Below are positions 23,591 through 34,740 of a stretch of DNA of 64,000 nt, one piece after another; the stretch's first letter is position 1, and every line of letters starts with the position of its first letter. Below the pieces are notes generated by a model, which had not been told where the DNA came from, ran no database searches, and saw only the letters and a program-made list of their open reading frames with translations. Position numbers and translations under genes: made by a program. Origin of the DNA: Gracilariopsis chorda (Eukaryota; Rhodophyta; Florideophyceae; Gracilariales; Gracilariaceae); assembly GCA_003194525.1 (NCBI GenBank), contig NBIV01000106.1, positions 62,001 to 126,000 on the forward strand. Direction: 5' to 3'.

Positions 23591-24375
23591 GCAGTGCTAG
23601 TGTTTACCGGGTCATCTCAGAAATGGACCGGCGTCGGGCATAAGCTGCGTGAGAGTATGCGCTTACAGATGAAAAAAAACTTTCAATAATACCCGATTTG
23701 AACATGAGCAGATCAGGCTTCTTTACTACAACGGCCCTGAGAAAAAGCTTTCATTCTTGGAAACTTTGAAAAAAATGTGCCAAATTTTCTTTCCATCATC
23801 AGCGTCAAATCTTAGAACGCCCCTAAGCTCTCTATTTGCGAAAAGCAATTTTAGGTGTCTCTGTGGAATGATTAGATTCCATCTCAATTTCCGGGACTAC
23901 AATGTAATCTGGGAGTACAACCGCAAGCACAATTTCCCGGAGTCCGCCCTCGTAGTCCCCTTTGGCCCTCTCCTTTGTTTACTCTCAGCATCTTCGCTGC
24001 TCTTATAACACTCGCACGCGCCCATTCCTACTCCGTATACATCTCTGTTCTGACCTTTCACCTTTGTCAGCTATCTAAGTGTACTACGTTCGATTTGGTC
24101 GCGCGCCTGTGTTCAATTACAATAGTCACTATCAATTCGACACGTATGTGTCTCATCACAGTCTCCCAGTGAGAGGCTTGGGAGGGTTCTTCTACTGTAC
24201 TCCGTCGGCGAGGTTGATTCGCCATCTGGCGTACGTGTGACAACACTAACAACCGTTTACAATATTCATGGGGATGGCGAAACACCTATCGTTTTGTTTT
24301 CGTCTAGCTGTGCATACACTATCTACGAACAGTAACCCTTACCCACGATATCTGGTTTAACATCGTTCTCTCTCC

Positions 24376-25047
24376 ATGCTTCCTGATTCTCGCGCTTTTC
24401 TGGACATGACCACTACCATCACTAAGCCCGCAGCCTTGTCTGCTGAGCCCACACTTGATCAGAAATCCGTTACACGAACGGTAATACGCGGGACTTTTCC
24501 ACTATCTAGCGCTGAGCCGATCGTCTTCTTAATCAAATGCCTCTGCTCCCAGAGTGGCCAGTTTGGCGACTTCAATGAATGGGACCGTGTGTACAGCATG
24601 TCGCCTGAAACCAGCACGCCGAAGAATTCTATTCTTTTGCGAAATCACTCCGTACCGAATTATCCGGATCTTCCGGTGTCGCTGTTTTACTTAGGTCGTC
24701 CCGAACGGCGCGTCACTGCACCCTGCGAGCGTCGCTCCATCACTGCGGTGTCTATTGGTCGTGAGGCAGATGCCGTTCTTTCACTATTAGGGTGTACCTT
24801 TGTGTACGAATACATGCGCAAAGGTTTGCGTTGTCGCACTCGCAACGGCATCGTCATTGAGATATTCACAATCGAGAGGTTTCAAGAAAAGCACGATGTA
24901 CACTCAACCATTCCACTTCTGTCTGATGATGAGAAATATGCGATCATCGAGCTTATCTCAGATACCGGTGCCTCTCCACAAGAGCTGGAGGACCTTATGC
25001 GTCACATATCACCACATGTCAGTCTCCATACCCACCCGAATGTGTAA
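24376..25047 (+). CDS. MED18: Mediator complex subunit 18
   Basis: MED18 is a head-module subunit of Mediator, the complex that links transcription factors to RNA polymerase II; it works in the nucleus with MED20 and MED8. The 223-residue product fits the usual length of about 200. Conserved landmarks in order are VFLIKCLCSQSGQFGDF (residues about 50-66), VSLFYLGRPERR (about 100-111, the family's R-YLG-PE segment), ERRSITAVSIGREADAVLSL with LGCTFVYEYMRKGLRCRTRN (about 117-157, the signature 'GF...E....G..FR.G' strand pair), VIEIFTIERF, YAIIELISDTG and a terminal LMRHISPHVSLH helix. The first ATG is taken; another lies ten codons later. The frame is intact, in contrast to the relics on its left. 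No TATA box was found. The assignment rests on motif order and length. Confidence 0.78.
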   Translation: MLPDSRAFLDMTTTITKPAALSAEPTLDQKSVTRTVIRGTFPLSSAEPIVFLIKCLCSQSGQFGDFNEWDRVYSMSPETSTPKNSILLRNHSVPNYPDLPVSLFYLGRPERRVTAPCERRSITAVSIGREADAVLSLLGCTFVYEYMRKGLRCRTRNGIVIEIFTIERFQEKHDVHSTIPLLSDDEKYAIIELISDTGASPQELEDLMRHISPHVSLHTHPNV

Positions 25048-28000
25048 AGCTAACCTTTTACATAGTTGTCTAGTAGAGGTCACGTGGCTATGCTTCCTGT
25101 CTTCCCTGGACGTTTATTTCTTTCAATTCGCCTCTGTTCACCGCGGTGTGCAGTGCTGCTGACAGGGATTCGTACGACTTTCCCACTTACCGAAAGCAAG
25201 AGTGCAAGACAAGTCATGTGCCGTTGTGTTTTGTGTTCCCTCTTCATACTAGTAGTAGTAGAAACATTTCTTCCACGGTGACAACAGAACCTGAGTTGAC
25301 GTTTTACCCCTCTTCCACCACCGAAAGGTTTTTTTTGCGCCCTCATCACCCTGTGGCGTTTTCGGAACCGGCCTCGTCACTCTCGGCATGCTCAGCATCG
25401 AGAAATTGCGCTTGTCCATGTTCCCTACTGAAAACGTTAGAAACGAATCCTCCTGCAATTCCATTGCTTCCGTGTACCGTGCGTGCGTCAAGTCAAATTC
25501 GTCAAGCCGGGTTCGTCTCGAGAAGAAGATGGAGTTAAGATTGCCAGGCGGGTTTCCTTCATCTGGAAACCATGGCGTGGGGTAATGTGCAGCTATCCGC
25601 GTCATCTGCTCCCTCTCTGTGTCCTAGATGTAGCGAATATCTTAGCCAGATTGGCTACAAGCGTCGCGAAGGACTTCAGCGCGATGATCTATGACTTAGA
25701 TTCGCGGAACGACGTCAAAGCTAAGTGACAGGTGAGCGTTGGTTGCACTGTCGCCAGCTGCATGATGAAAAGTATACACCGTCTATATGGAGAGAAGGCT
25801 TTCATGTTGGTTCGAGTCCACTTCTGCTAGTTATTCTCATATACAATTCCCCTTCGATAGTCAGCTACGGGAAGAGCGATTGGCCCTCACTTTGCTTGTG
25901 TTTGGCCTGGTCTTGGTCATGAGACCCGTGTCAAAAAAGCACCCCTGTATGGATTGTCCACGCACCGACTTCGCCTATTTTTCTTTTTGTACACCAACTT
26001 GCTATTTCCACTTCTGTACGGTATCTCTGGACGGTCAGGAAATAAAGCCCAGAGCGGCTCGAGACTCTCTACGGCTGTGTCTTTACTTCAGGTGTCTATA
26101 TTGCACTGACCGTCTCATGGCCACCGTCTCAGGGCTCGCGATCGGTACGCCTCGGATGCCAAAGTTAACGAACGAACGATTTCCTTTATTCTATGCTTAT
26201 GTGTGCGAGGCCGCACCACTCACTCTACATGCCTCCGTTGGTGGCGTAAATCAAGATAAACAAAGATAACCGGTTGTGAAAAAGAGTCACAAGACTGGAA
26301 ATCACAGCACAGACTGCTTTCACGCTTGTCAGGCATACCTTCTCGTTCTAGGAATCCAAACCCGAGATTCTTTGCTTCGAAACGCAAATGATGTGCATTC
26401 GGCTATGCCGAATCGGCACCCGTGAAGCCTTCTACCCCTGGTGACCTACGAGTTCTCTGCTTATGTCCTACATGAGCCTTATGGGTTCGAATGATGCGAT
26501 TTTCACTTCATTTCCGAACCTCGACAGGGATGCACCAGGATATCGCACTCGTCCACAATATACCCACTTCCGAGCTTTCATCCTCCTGCATAAGCGAGAG
26601 CCCTCTTTCGTCAATTCGGCGCGTTTTCGTATTCAATAGTGACGACAACGATGAACAGCTAATTTCTTCAAGCATCTGCGTTAAGAAACCTATGTAACTG
26701 ACTGCAGCTTTCGTTCAGAGCAGCACGAAGTAAACTGCTGTTGAAGGAATGATGTGTGACAGAAGAAACGAGTGATGAATCGTCGATGAGCTTGAGTGCA
26801 ACTTGGAGTCAGCAAAAGCTTGGCATATTCTTAGCAGCACGCATTACTTGAGAACATGTGGCATTCAATACAGCGGCTCATGTGGAAGCAGTTTGTGAAG
26901 TGGCGGCCTTTGCCAAAATTGACAGAGTGCAGTTTTAAATATAAGCATGCACTCTCGGTCTCGAAGTTCACGACTGATGTGGACCGTCCTTGCTACTTTC
27001 ATCGCAAAGTGCGGAGGGTATCACTATCTCTATGGCTATCTGCGACCCGCAGTCTGGCAAACCAACATCATAGCCGGACCAGATAGTAGGCGATCCACCG
27101 ATTCTTTTGTGCCCTCAATCACGCCCCACTTGTAGAGTTCGTAACCATTAGCTTCATTCTCCAGTGAGTACTACGGCACTCGAACAAAAGAGACTTCTCT
27201 CTCTCTCCTCGAAGAAGCACAACTACGACGGTATTTGTAGCAAACTGCCTCAGTTACGTGATAACTTTGCCCATCCCATTGTAAGATGTCGAACAATGCT
27301 GAGATACCCGGCATGGAATTCCTTTGTAAGGGTAGAAAATAGTGGCCTCTCCGCTGTGCTCGTCCTACAGCCAAAAAAATGTTGGCTCATGCGGTGATTT
27401 AAAGAAGTCTTGATGGGTCGGAACCTATATCAAACATTGAAGGAGGACAATGAGGAGCACAGATCATTTACTTGTCTGATACAATGAGGATGCAAGCCCG
27501 ATTCGGAACTATACATTTTCTTCCTCACGTAGCTGGAGCTGTGGAGCGAGTGACAGTGAGGCACCTTTACTAGTACAAGCATTTAGCCTTGATGGCGCAC
27601 TAGACATGTCCATGTCTATAAAGGCATCATGATACGTCAACAACTGTTTGTCCGCATGGTTTCCGTAGCCCCCTCCCAAGCATGCGTCCCTAAGAAACAG
27701 AATGTTGTAGGAGTTGTTCTAAGAAGAGCCCCTCTCTCTTTAGATTTTCCGGCAACTTATCTGTCCATGTTCGAACGCTTGATCTGACGTAGAGGTGTGC
27801 ACCACTGCTTTTTAGAAGAGGAGGGAGTTATGTTCATTCATCTTCGCAAGTTTTGCGGTCTGGGGCTTTTAGAATGTCTCTGAAGAAAAGGCTCAATTTA
27901 TGTGCAGGTACCTTTGGTAGCATGTAATGCATCATTCGCTTTGCGACGCTCGTAACGTTTACACCCCGAATCGCTTCCGGTTTAAAAGCTTACGAAACTT

Positions 28001-29735
28001 ACATGTACTCAGTTCCAGAAAGCTCTCGAGACTTTTGAAAGGCCGGGGTTTCTTGAGACACTATTGAGTCGTGAGGGCAGATGCTGCCCCTCTAGGATGC
28101 TTGTCATAAGTGAGAAACAATAGGACGCTCACTGTCATCTCTGTGCTTGCACATTAGCCATTTCCTTCTCCAATAGAGAGGAGAGTGGGGTGTCAGAAGA
28201 AGGTTTGTGCGCTCATTTCTTTTCGACAGATTTGTCAGTTTACCTTATGAGAAAAGCGCCGGAGTTCAAACGAGCAGGAAGGACTAGGAAACGTTTGCTT
28301 ATCGTTGAAAGCAAGTTTGTGGCGACAAACGTATGAAAACAAGTTGTTCTTGGCCTTGTATTGCAAATGTGCAATACAAGACAAAGAATATGATGGAGTG
28401 TATTGGTTTGAGAGTGAGGTGGAAATGACTATAACTGCTCTCTCTCATACCGGAGACAGATTGGGAAAAAGCTGCCTGAAGAAGTTTGGGAGCAAAACGT
28501 AAAACATAGAGTTCCAAAACGTGGACGAAAACGCAAGAGCAACACAATGGGGTTCACGAATGGCGCGTGCGTCTATTTGTGTGTGTGGGCCACAAGAACT
28601 GCTTGGCGCACAAACAACACAAGAGAACTCGCACCGAAGCTGATATACTCGATATGTGTGAGACTACGGTACGTTTCGAAACACCATTTAACGGCAGCCA
28701 AGAAAAGCACACACGAGGCAGAGATGCTCAGTTATGGCAATATTGTAGTGTGCAGCAAGCACATGTAGACGAGGGGGTCTATATGGTCGGAAAAGGAGCA
28801 AAAGAAAAGGTGCGTGTCGAAAACACACAGACACTGCATGTGTGCATCTCAGCACTAAGCGAGGTTATTAAAAGGATATGTGAAAGTAATGAAAAGGGTG
28901 TTGCGCAATTGCGTTGGGAAACGCAGGTTGTCATTACGACATATCAGCTTACTCTACCACTTGGGCGTTTACACTTAGGCCTGTATAAAGGTGTGAGATA
29001 TGAGAAGCGTAAGAAAGGAAAGAGTGACGGCTCTTTGGACGCACGGCTTGGGCACAAGAGAGAAACCGGAGGCGGAAAAGGGGTTCCACGTGAAGAGCAC
29101 GACATAAAGGTGCGGTAAGAATGACAAGAAATTTGGTGAGGAGTGGTGGAGATACATAACGACGGACGACATAGATATAAGTGCTGAGAGTGGGTTTGCG
29201 GGTGGGGATGCGGGCGGATATGACACGAAGCGTGCTGTACGACGGTGCGTGCGTACAAAGAAGGCGTTTCGAGGGGTAGTACAGTACATGAGTGGCTTTT
29301 TTGTAGTGAGTCTCGAGACGAACGCATTGTGGAACGAAGTGGTGGCGATGGAACGTCGTCCCTTTCAACTGCTAAGTTTGTTTGGCAAGCAGTGGTGATG
29401 TTGGAAATGGTGGTGGCCGTTTGGCTTGTACCGATGGTAGGTGTACCGCGGTTGTGGCAGTAAGGGAAAAGCGATTAGAGGTAACGTATGGTTGTTGCGC
29501 ATGTTATTTTTGGTGGTGACGGTGAGGGTACGACGGAATGAATTAAAGTAACTTTACGCGGAGAGTGTATAGACCGGGGGGTGGTGAGGGGTGAGGCTTA
29601 GTTTCAAAGCACGATAGCAAAGCAGGCGGCGGAAAAAGACGTGACCATATTATTGTGCGTTGTGAGCGTAGGAGTTGAAGAAGAAAACAGTGCAAAAAGA
29701 AGAGCAACGGAAAGCAAACGAGAGAGGAGTTGGTA
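25048..29735. other. Long gene-poor stretch after MED18
   Basis: I see no gene that can be supported in 4.7 kb. Fragments at 25380-25760, 25787-26269 and 26469-26645 read as possible pieces of protein in changing frames, suggesting an eroded gene, but no family is recognisable. The frame at 28567-29118 (183 codons) and its antisense frames lack any domain. A perfect 11-bp hairpin lies at 28355-28380. The rest shows nothing. Confidence 0.45.
28355..28380. repeat. Perfect 11-bp hairpin
   Basis: CTTGTATTGCA (28355-28365) and TGCAATACAAG (28370-28380) pair perfectly around an AATG loop. It lies in otherwise featureless DNA. It may be an RNA hairpin or a small inverted-repeat element remnant. Confidence 0.65.
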
Positions 29736-30433
29736 CTATGAGTTGTGAAGTGCTGAAGCGGCGGGCGGAGTTAATGTAGATACAGGCGGCAAACGAGGCA
29801 ATGTAGCCACAGTTGCGTATGAAAGCGGCGACGGGTTGATCGAAGGCGGTTGGGAAGGTAGTAAAGCAGTGGTAGACGATGGTGAAAGCCGAGGTCTAAG
29901 CACATGCATGGCGGGCAATATGGGCGAGGCAGAGGGGCGTCTCTTCAAGAAAGGGGTGACAGATAAGGGCACTCTGGTCTCGTTTGCGCGCATGAAACAA
30001 TGCACCAGGACAGCAAGCAGCACGAGTGTGAAGACGGAAAAGATGTACGGGCCCCACTCCTGAAGAAAGCTCTTGTGCGTGACGCAGGTGTGCTGGAAGA
30101 AGGAGGGCGGCGGACAGAGGTGCGGGAAGTTGTGGTTGCACATTGCTACGCTGCACACGGAGGCATCTTGAAGCGTGGCCAGACGCGAGTCGCAGGCGGA
30201 TTGCGGCGGCAGCGGAAGCTTGTGGGGAGGCTCGATGCACGTGGTGCGGAAGTGCGCGCGCGTGCAGCAGCGACACTCGCAGTGCGCGGGGAAGGCACTG
30301 AGATCGGCGTCCGTATCGGCGGCCGTCGTCGCCGCCGCCGTCGCCGTCGCCGTCTTCGCGCGCAGCAGCAGCAGCAACAGCGGCAGCAGCAGCGGAGCGA
30401 CTCGCGCGGCGCGACGCGTCGTCGTCGTCTTCT

Positions 30434-30474
<41 letters not shown>

Positions 30475-30476
30475 AT
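29736..30476 (-). CDS. Cys-rich single-pass membrane protein, unknown family
   Basis: The predicted product has 246 residues. A Thr run (4-14) encoded by an ACG triplet microsatellite precedes basic residues and a Leu-rich hydrophobic core (29-38), which looks like a signal peptide or anchor. Then comes a Cys-rich segment: CECRCCTRAHFRTTC at about 66-80, with further Cys at about 95, 108, 113, 121 and 131. One transmembrane helix (about 143-160, PYIFSVFTLVLLAVLVHC) and a Pro/Ser-rich basic tail with a FLKRR motif follow. This suggests a small disulfide-bonded lumenal or outer domain with a cytoplasmic tail. ATG 30476 is chosen because the frame upstream adds only basic, unstructured residues. 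The region upstream (30617-30784) carries CACGTG cores like those of other genes here. I do not recognise the family. Heavy triplet bias leaves other frames open too, but only this one gives an ordered topology. Confidence 0.6.
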
Positions 30477-32163
30477 CGCTTCGCTTCGCTTCCAGTGCGC
30501 GCGAAGACGACCATCGACCACTCCGAAGGGCAATAACGTTCAACAAGGGGTATGGGGCGCAGCTCTCAGCTGTCCACGGGTCCACGTCGACGGCCTTGCC
30601 ACGCAGCACACAGCACCACGTGTCGTGGCGCGGCACCGCACCCCATCGCATCGTGCAGAATGTTTACACGCGCCTCAGAAAAACGTTTGGTGCCGTGCTG
30701 CACGCACGCGCGTGAATTTGGCCTCGATGGTAATACAGGGGTGTGTCCGCCTCGGCAGGCGTCGCTGAGCGCGGCCACGTGGCCACGTCGCCGCGTTGCT
30801 CTTTTAAATTTGCGTATTCGTTGCTTACGCGAGGAGCACCTGCTCGCGATGCGATCTCTCTCAGCAATGCATGTCGTTATGATATGACTCGCTGCGTCAG
30901 CACAAAGTGCCGGTATCTATCATATTATGATACCGGCAGCCATCGCCGTCACTCTCCCACCAATCATCCCAACTTTACATCGTTTCCTTCCACAGCAACA
31001 CCTCTGCAGTGTTCATGTCTCCCCCCTGGCCTGATGAATCTGTTCCTGCACATCTCCGCTTCATTTGGCTGTGCCCTTCAGCACACAGACGCTCCCAATT
31101 CATCCTCCCAACTCACAACCGTGAATTTCCAATAACCGCCAAACAATACATAACTAACCCGCCACAACGTTACTTTGTGCCCATTCACCCAATCATCGCC
31201 CACGCCCCACTCTAACCGCTCTCACCGCTCTCACCGCTGTCTTCTACAGACCTAACGCATAACAAGCATCGTCATCATCCGAAACCCTTATTTCCCGCTC
31301 GCTGCAAGAATTCACCTTTTTGCTACACAAAAGCCCCCTCACCATCAATGTTTTCCCCCGTTTCATTTCAAACCCCATCTGCTCACAATACACAACGCCC
31401 CCACCCCCCTTTCCCTCATCACCTCCTGGAAACCACTGCCAAGGGCCAACCATACCCACCAACGGGTAAGGGTTATCCTCCCGAATTTGCGCTCACTGCT
31501 ACACCCAACATCTACACAGCTTCCCGCTTCATAACCTACTCCATCTCTCCCATATACGTGCAGTGCAACACACACGTCTTCCACCCCGCTGCATGTTGTT
31601 TTCTAAACTCTTGCCACTCTCTTGTGACACCTCCCATCTCCAAATTCACCAACCACATCGCGCCTTCGCTCTACCCCTATCAATCCATAAGGTAATACAC
31701 TTCTCCCACTCCACCATCAACTCCATCGAAACCATAACTCTCGTCAACTGACGCAGCGGTTGACCACTCTTCAAAAACAACCCCATACGTCACATCATCG
31801 TTTTGTTTTTACCCGGCACATCTCCACGAGTCTCGTCATATCTCACGGTCAGCCACCCCCCCCCCCCCCCCCGATCCCCCCGATCCCCCCTCCCCCAGCC
31901 ATCTTGTTCTTGCACTGAATTTGCTGCCGTGTTCCCACTCCAGCCCTTATACCGCCGTAGCCTAGCTCAACTCGCGCACAAAGCCCTTGAAACAGCTAAC
32001 CGAATCCGTACCCGACTCCCGAATTCGTCTCATCAAAATCCCTTACCATAGCTTCATCACACCACCAATGCAGCTGCACATACACATCTTGCTGCGTAGA
32101 CATCCCCATGTGTTCCAAAGGTACCTCTTTCTGCAACTTTTTGTTTCCGCCTCTTTGAACCCC
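30477..32163. other. Intergenic: promoter of the Cys-rich gene, then C/T-rich DNA
   Basis: The first 400 bases are GC-rich and hold CACGTG-type sites. From about 31000 to 32150 the plus strand becomes strikingly rich in C and T, with a C run at about 31855-31873. Short open frames (31348-31695, 31803-32051) reflect this composition and show no domain. No gene is seen. Confidence 0.5.
30773..30784. promoter_or_regulatory. GGCCACGTGGCC palindrome
   Basis: A perfect 12-bp palindrome with a CACGTG core (bHLH/bZIP-type site) lies about 300 bp upstream of the minus-strand Cys-rich gene, followed at once by another CCACGT. Further GC-rich CACGTG sites are found upstream of the LPMO, XRN2 and PLD genes. 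Binding is inferred from the core only. Confidence 0.5.
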
Positions 32164-32171
32164 TATAAAAA
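32164..32171 (+). promoter_or_regulatory. TATA box of the glycine-rich protein gene
   Basis: TATAAAAA lies 140 bp before the ATG at 32311, in the right place for a transcription start near 32195 and a 5' leader of roughly 115 nt. It is flanked by GC-rich DNA, which makes it stand out. It is the best candidate TATA box in the window. Confidence 0.6.
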
Positions 32172-32310
32172 GGCGCCCTCCCCCCTTCGCTAGTCTTCTC
32201 CCCTCCTCATCTCCATCGATTAACAACTACAAGCCAGATCAAGCCAACGTATTGTCTTTTGCATCTCAAGTACAGCATCATCTTGCATATCGTGTCGCCT
32301 ATCGCACGTC

Positions 32311-32910
32311 ATGAAGCTTACCCTCGCTCTCGCACTTTGCCTCTCCGTGGTGAACGCCGCCATCGTCCCCTCCGTCAAGCAAGGAGGAAAGGGTGGTAAT
32401 GGCGGTTCAGGAACCATTGTTGGAAACTACGGTGTCGGTGGAAATGGTGGCAAGGGAGGAAATGGAGGAAAAGGAGGATACTATGGGGACGGAGGAGCCG
32501 GAGGTAAAGGTGGAAATGGTGCCATTTATGGAGACTTTGGATACGGAGGAAACGGTGGTGCTGGAGGAAAGGGAGGTGCTGGTGGCTACTATTACGGTAA
32601 TGGCGGTGCTGGTGGCGACGGCGGTGGTGGACTCATCGTCGGAAACTTCGGATATGGTGGAAATGGTGGCCCCGGAGGAAAGGGCGGAAACAGCGGATAC
32701 TACGGCGGCAAAGGAGGAAATGGAGGTAATGGAGGATATGGCGCCTTGTACGGACACTTCGGATATGGCGGCAACGGTGGAGATGGTGGCCGAGGAGGCA
32801 ACGGATACATTGCTGGAGATGGTGGAGATGGTGGACCCGGACTCATCGTTGGCGACTTCGGAGATGGTGGCAACGGTGGCGCTGGTGGTGATGGTGGTGA
32901 CCAGCACTAA
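32311..32910 (+). CDS. Secreted glycine-rich repeat protein
   Basis: The 199-residue protein begins with a clear signal peptide ([16 protein letters not shown], probable cleavage after residue 16). The rest is almost entirely GGX triplets ([17 protein letters not shown]). About five imperfect units of 33-37 residues are marked by [TAL]-I-[VY]-G-[ND]-[FY]-G-x-GGNGG at about residues 35, 71, 108, 145 and 178. There are no Cys and few hydrophobic residues apart from these markers and Tyr clusters (GYYYGNGG). Such sequences form wall or mucilage structural proteins in algae and plants, and long GGX runs can fold as polyglycine-II helices; neither is proven here. It is preceded by a good TATA box and followed by TAA. 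Because of the GGN codons a second plus frame and a minus frame also stay open, but only this frame has a signal peptide. Confidence 0.85.
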   Translation: MKLTLALALCLSVVNAAIVPSVKQGGKGGNGGSGTIVGNYGVGGNGGKGGNGGKGGYYGDGGAGGKGGNGAIYGDFGYGGNGGAGGKGGAGGYYYGNGGAGGDGGGGLIVGNFGYGGNGGPGGKGGNSGYYGGKGGNGGNGGYGALYGHFGYGGNGGDGGRGGNGYIAGDGGDGGPGLIVGDFGDGGNGGAGGDGGDQH

Positions 32911-34740
32911 GCTCAGTGCTTGGCCTATCTACGCCATTTGTGCTGGCTCTTGATTACATTCATGGTAATCTATACTAGATTTTATGCAACTGGGGGTCCC
33001 AGGAACTAGGATTCCTGCCGTGTTGAACGCCCATCAGTAGAGTAAATGGCTTGCAATCTCTGTCCACTCGAAGTATTTTGCACCTGCGCTGATGTGTCTG
33101 TGCTTATTGAGCTATCATGCGCTCGTACAAGTGGGGGCAAGGAAATGGGAACGCGCCGACAGGTTTAAAAGCAGCAATAACAGGAGTATTTCTTGCTCTT
33201 ACACCACCATTGTAGCGTTAGATCAGACTTGCACTTGTCCTGTTGATCCTCCACTTGGGATGGGGGTCACCGCTCGTACAGTTAGCGATATCTATATTTA
33301 TTATAGATCTAACCCTTTAATCCTCACATTCATCGTGTGCAAGACTTGTCCAACGCTCAAGAGCTCAGAAAAGCTCAGCGTTTGAAATCACAAGAACTAC
33401 GTCCAGAAACGCCTGAGTGTAACATATGACGCAATCATTCTTCACCAAGGGCTAGCGGATTGCTAGCTTTCTACTTTTTGTTGCATGCGCAGCAAGCGAG
33501 AAGCTGGAAGGAGGATCGTTTTTCTTTATAGCTGTGCGACGTCCCTGTCTTGGTAAATGAAGGTCCCAGTTTGGGAGGGAGAAAGCCTTCGAATAGGACG
33601 TCCAGAAGGATAGCTACAACGTAGGTAAACTTCATGAAGTCACATTAATAATATAGGATATACGCATAGGGAAAACCCCTTGCATTACTTTCCAGAGGAG
33701 GACGGCAAACCTCTCAACCGGTGGTGGCCTTCTATTACCCGTGATATGCCTGGATAGCCCTACGTGTCCTCCACGAAGGCACCAAACGCAGTTGTAAACA
33801 GACGGCAGAAGTTGCCAGTCTGTTTGAGTAGCCTTGCCTTGGTAACTCTGCGACGGGACCTTCTTCAGGCGCATCTAAGACCTCCTACATCACAGGTAAA
33901 GGGTCTCAGTGATCGACTCATCATTTCCAAAAGCTTGCGTTCACCTTGAGCCAAATCGCCAAATGATCCTACGTGTACCGTTGTACATCAGGCGTCCGGA
34001 ACACCGTTGGCAACTCAAAAATTGAAGTCGCGATACAACGTGGAACCGGCTCCGAAGGACCGCCAGAGCGGGCAACGAGGGGGGTTTGTCCCTTGGTATT
34101 GAAGACGCGAAGGATTTTTGGCTCTGTTTTTTTTTTTCGCAAAGCCTCTGTAATCTTTACATCGCGGTTGTGCGCAAGCAACTCTTTGCGTCTCATGCTG
34201 TACTGAACACAGGGGATTGCTTGCGCGGCTCCTCTTTCGAAGCAACACTTTCAAGTCTGAGACACATCACGGAACTTTGCCACCGTAACTTGTTGTCACA
34301 GATTATATCCTCAGTTTGGGAATATCAGTGTTCGGAAGAATCCTTGTTCGGCACCAACGATTGGTGTTTGGGCAGCCTAAAGATACCTGTATCTACCCCC
34401 CCTACCCCAAGTATCAACAAGGTAGTAGCCTTCTAGCTAGCCTTCCACAGATACTGTACGGCGCCTCCATGCGGCGATACGCTGCACCGTGTAGACTCTA
34501 CACTGTAGAGGTCTGGAACGACGTGGACACGGATGAAGCGTGTCGGAGCTCCGTCGGCATGCTTCTACCATGACCATGACCATGACCCCCTTCTTCAAGA
34601 TGATCTAAGCGCGTGTGTATCGACGTTCCGCAAGTTAGGAGCAGAGTTTTTATAAGTTGCCGCACAGCAGCCGTCATCATCTCACTGATCAACCAGCAGT
34701 CATCCGCGTTTCCAAATTGGTCCAAGCAAAAAGAACACAC
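32911..34740. other. Intergenic stretch before OLA1
   Basis: No gene is supported. The minus-strand frame 33632-33874 contains CVWCLRGGHVGLSRH, faintly like a retroelement zinc knuckle but lacking the last Cys. Frames at 33973-34254 have no recognised domain. A TATA-like TTTTTATAAG lies at about 34647-34656, some 90 bp before the OLA1 start, and may serve that gene. Confidence 0.45.

Noticed and set aside
25808-25818. tRNA-like B box on the plus strand (GGTTCGAGTCC)
   Set aside because: Only part of the T-stem pairs and no matching 5' acceptor or anticodon arm lies upstream.
28567-29118. 183-codon plus-strand frame
   Set aside because: No domain, no promoter sign, and long frames on the other strand at the same place; likely chance.
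32393-32953. Alternative open frames across the glycine-rich gene
   Set aside because: GGN codons leave other frames open; they lack a signal peptide and any ordered repeat.
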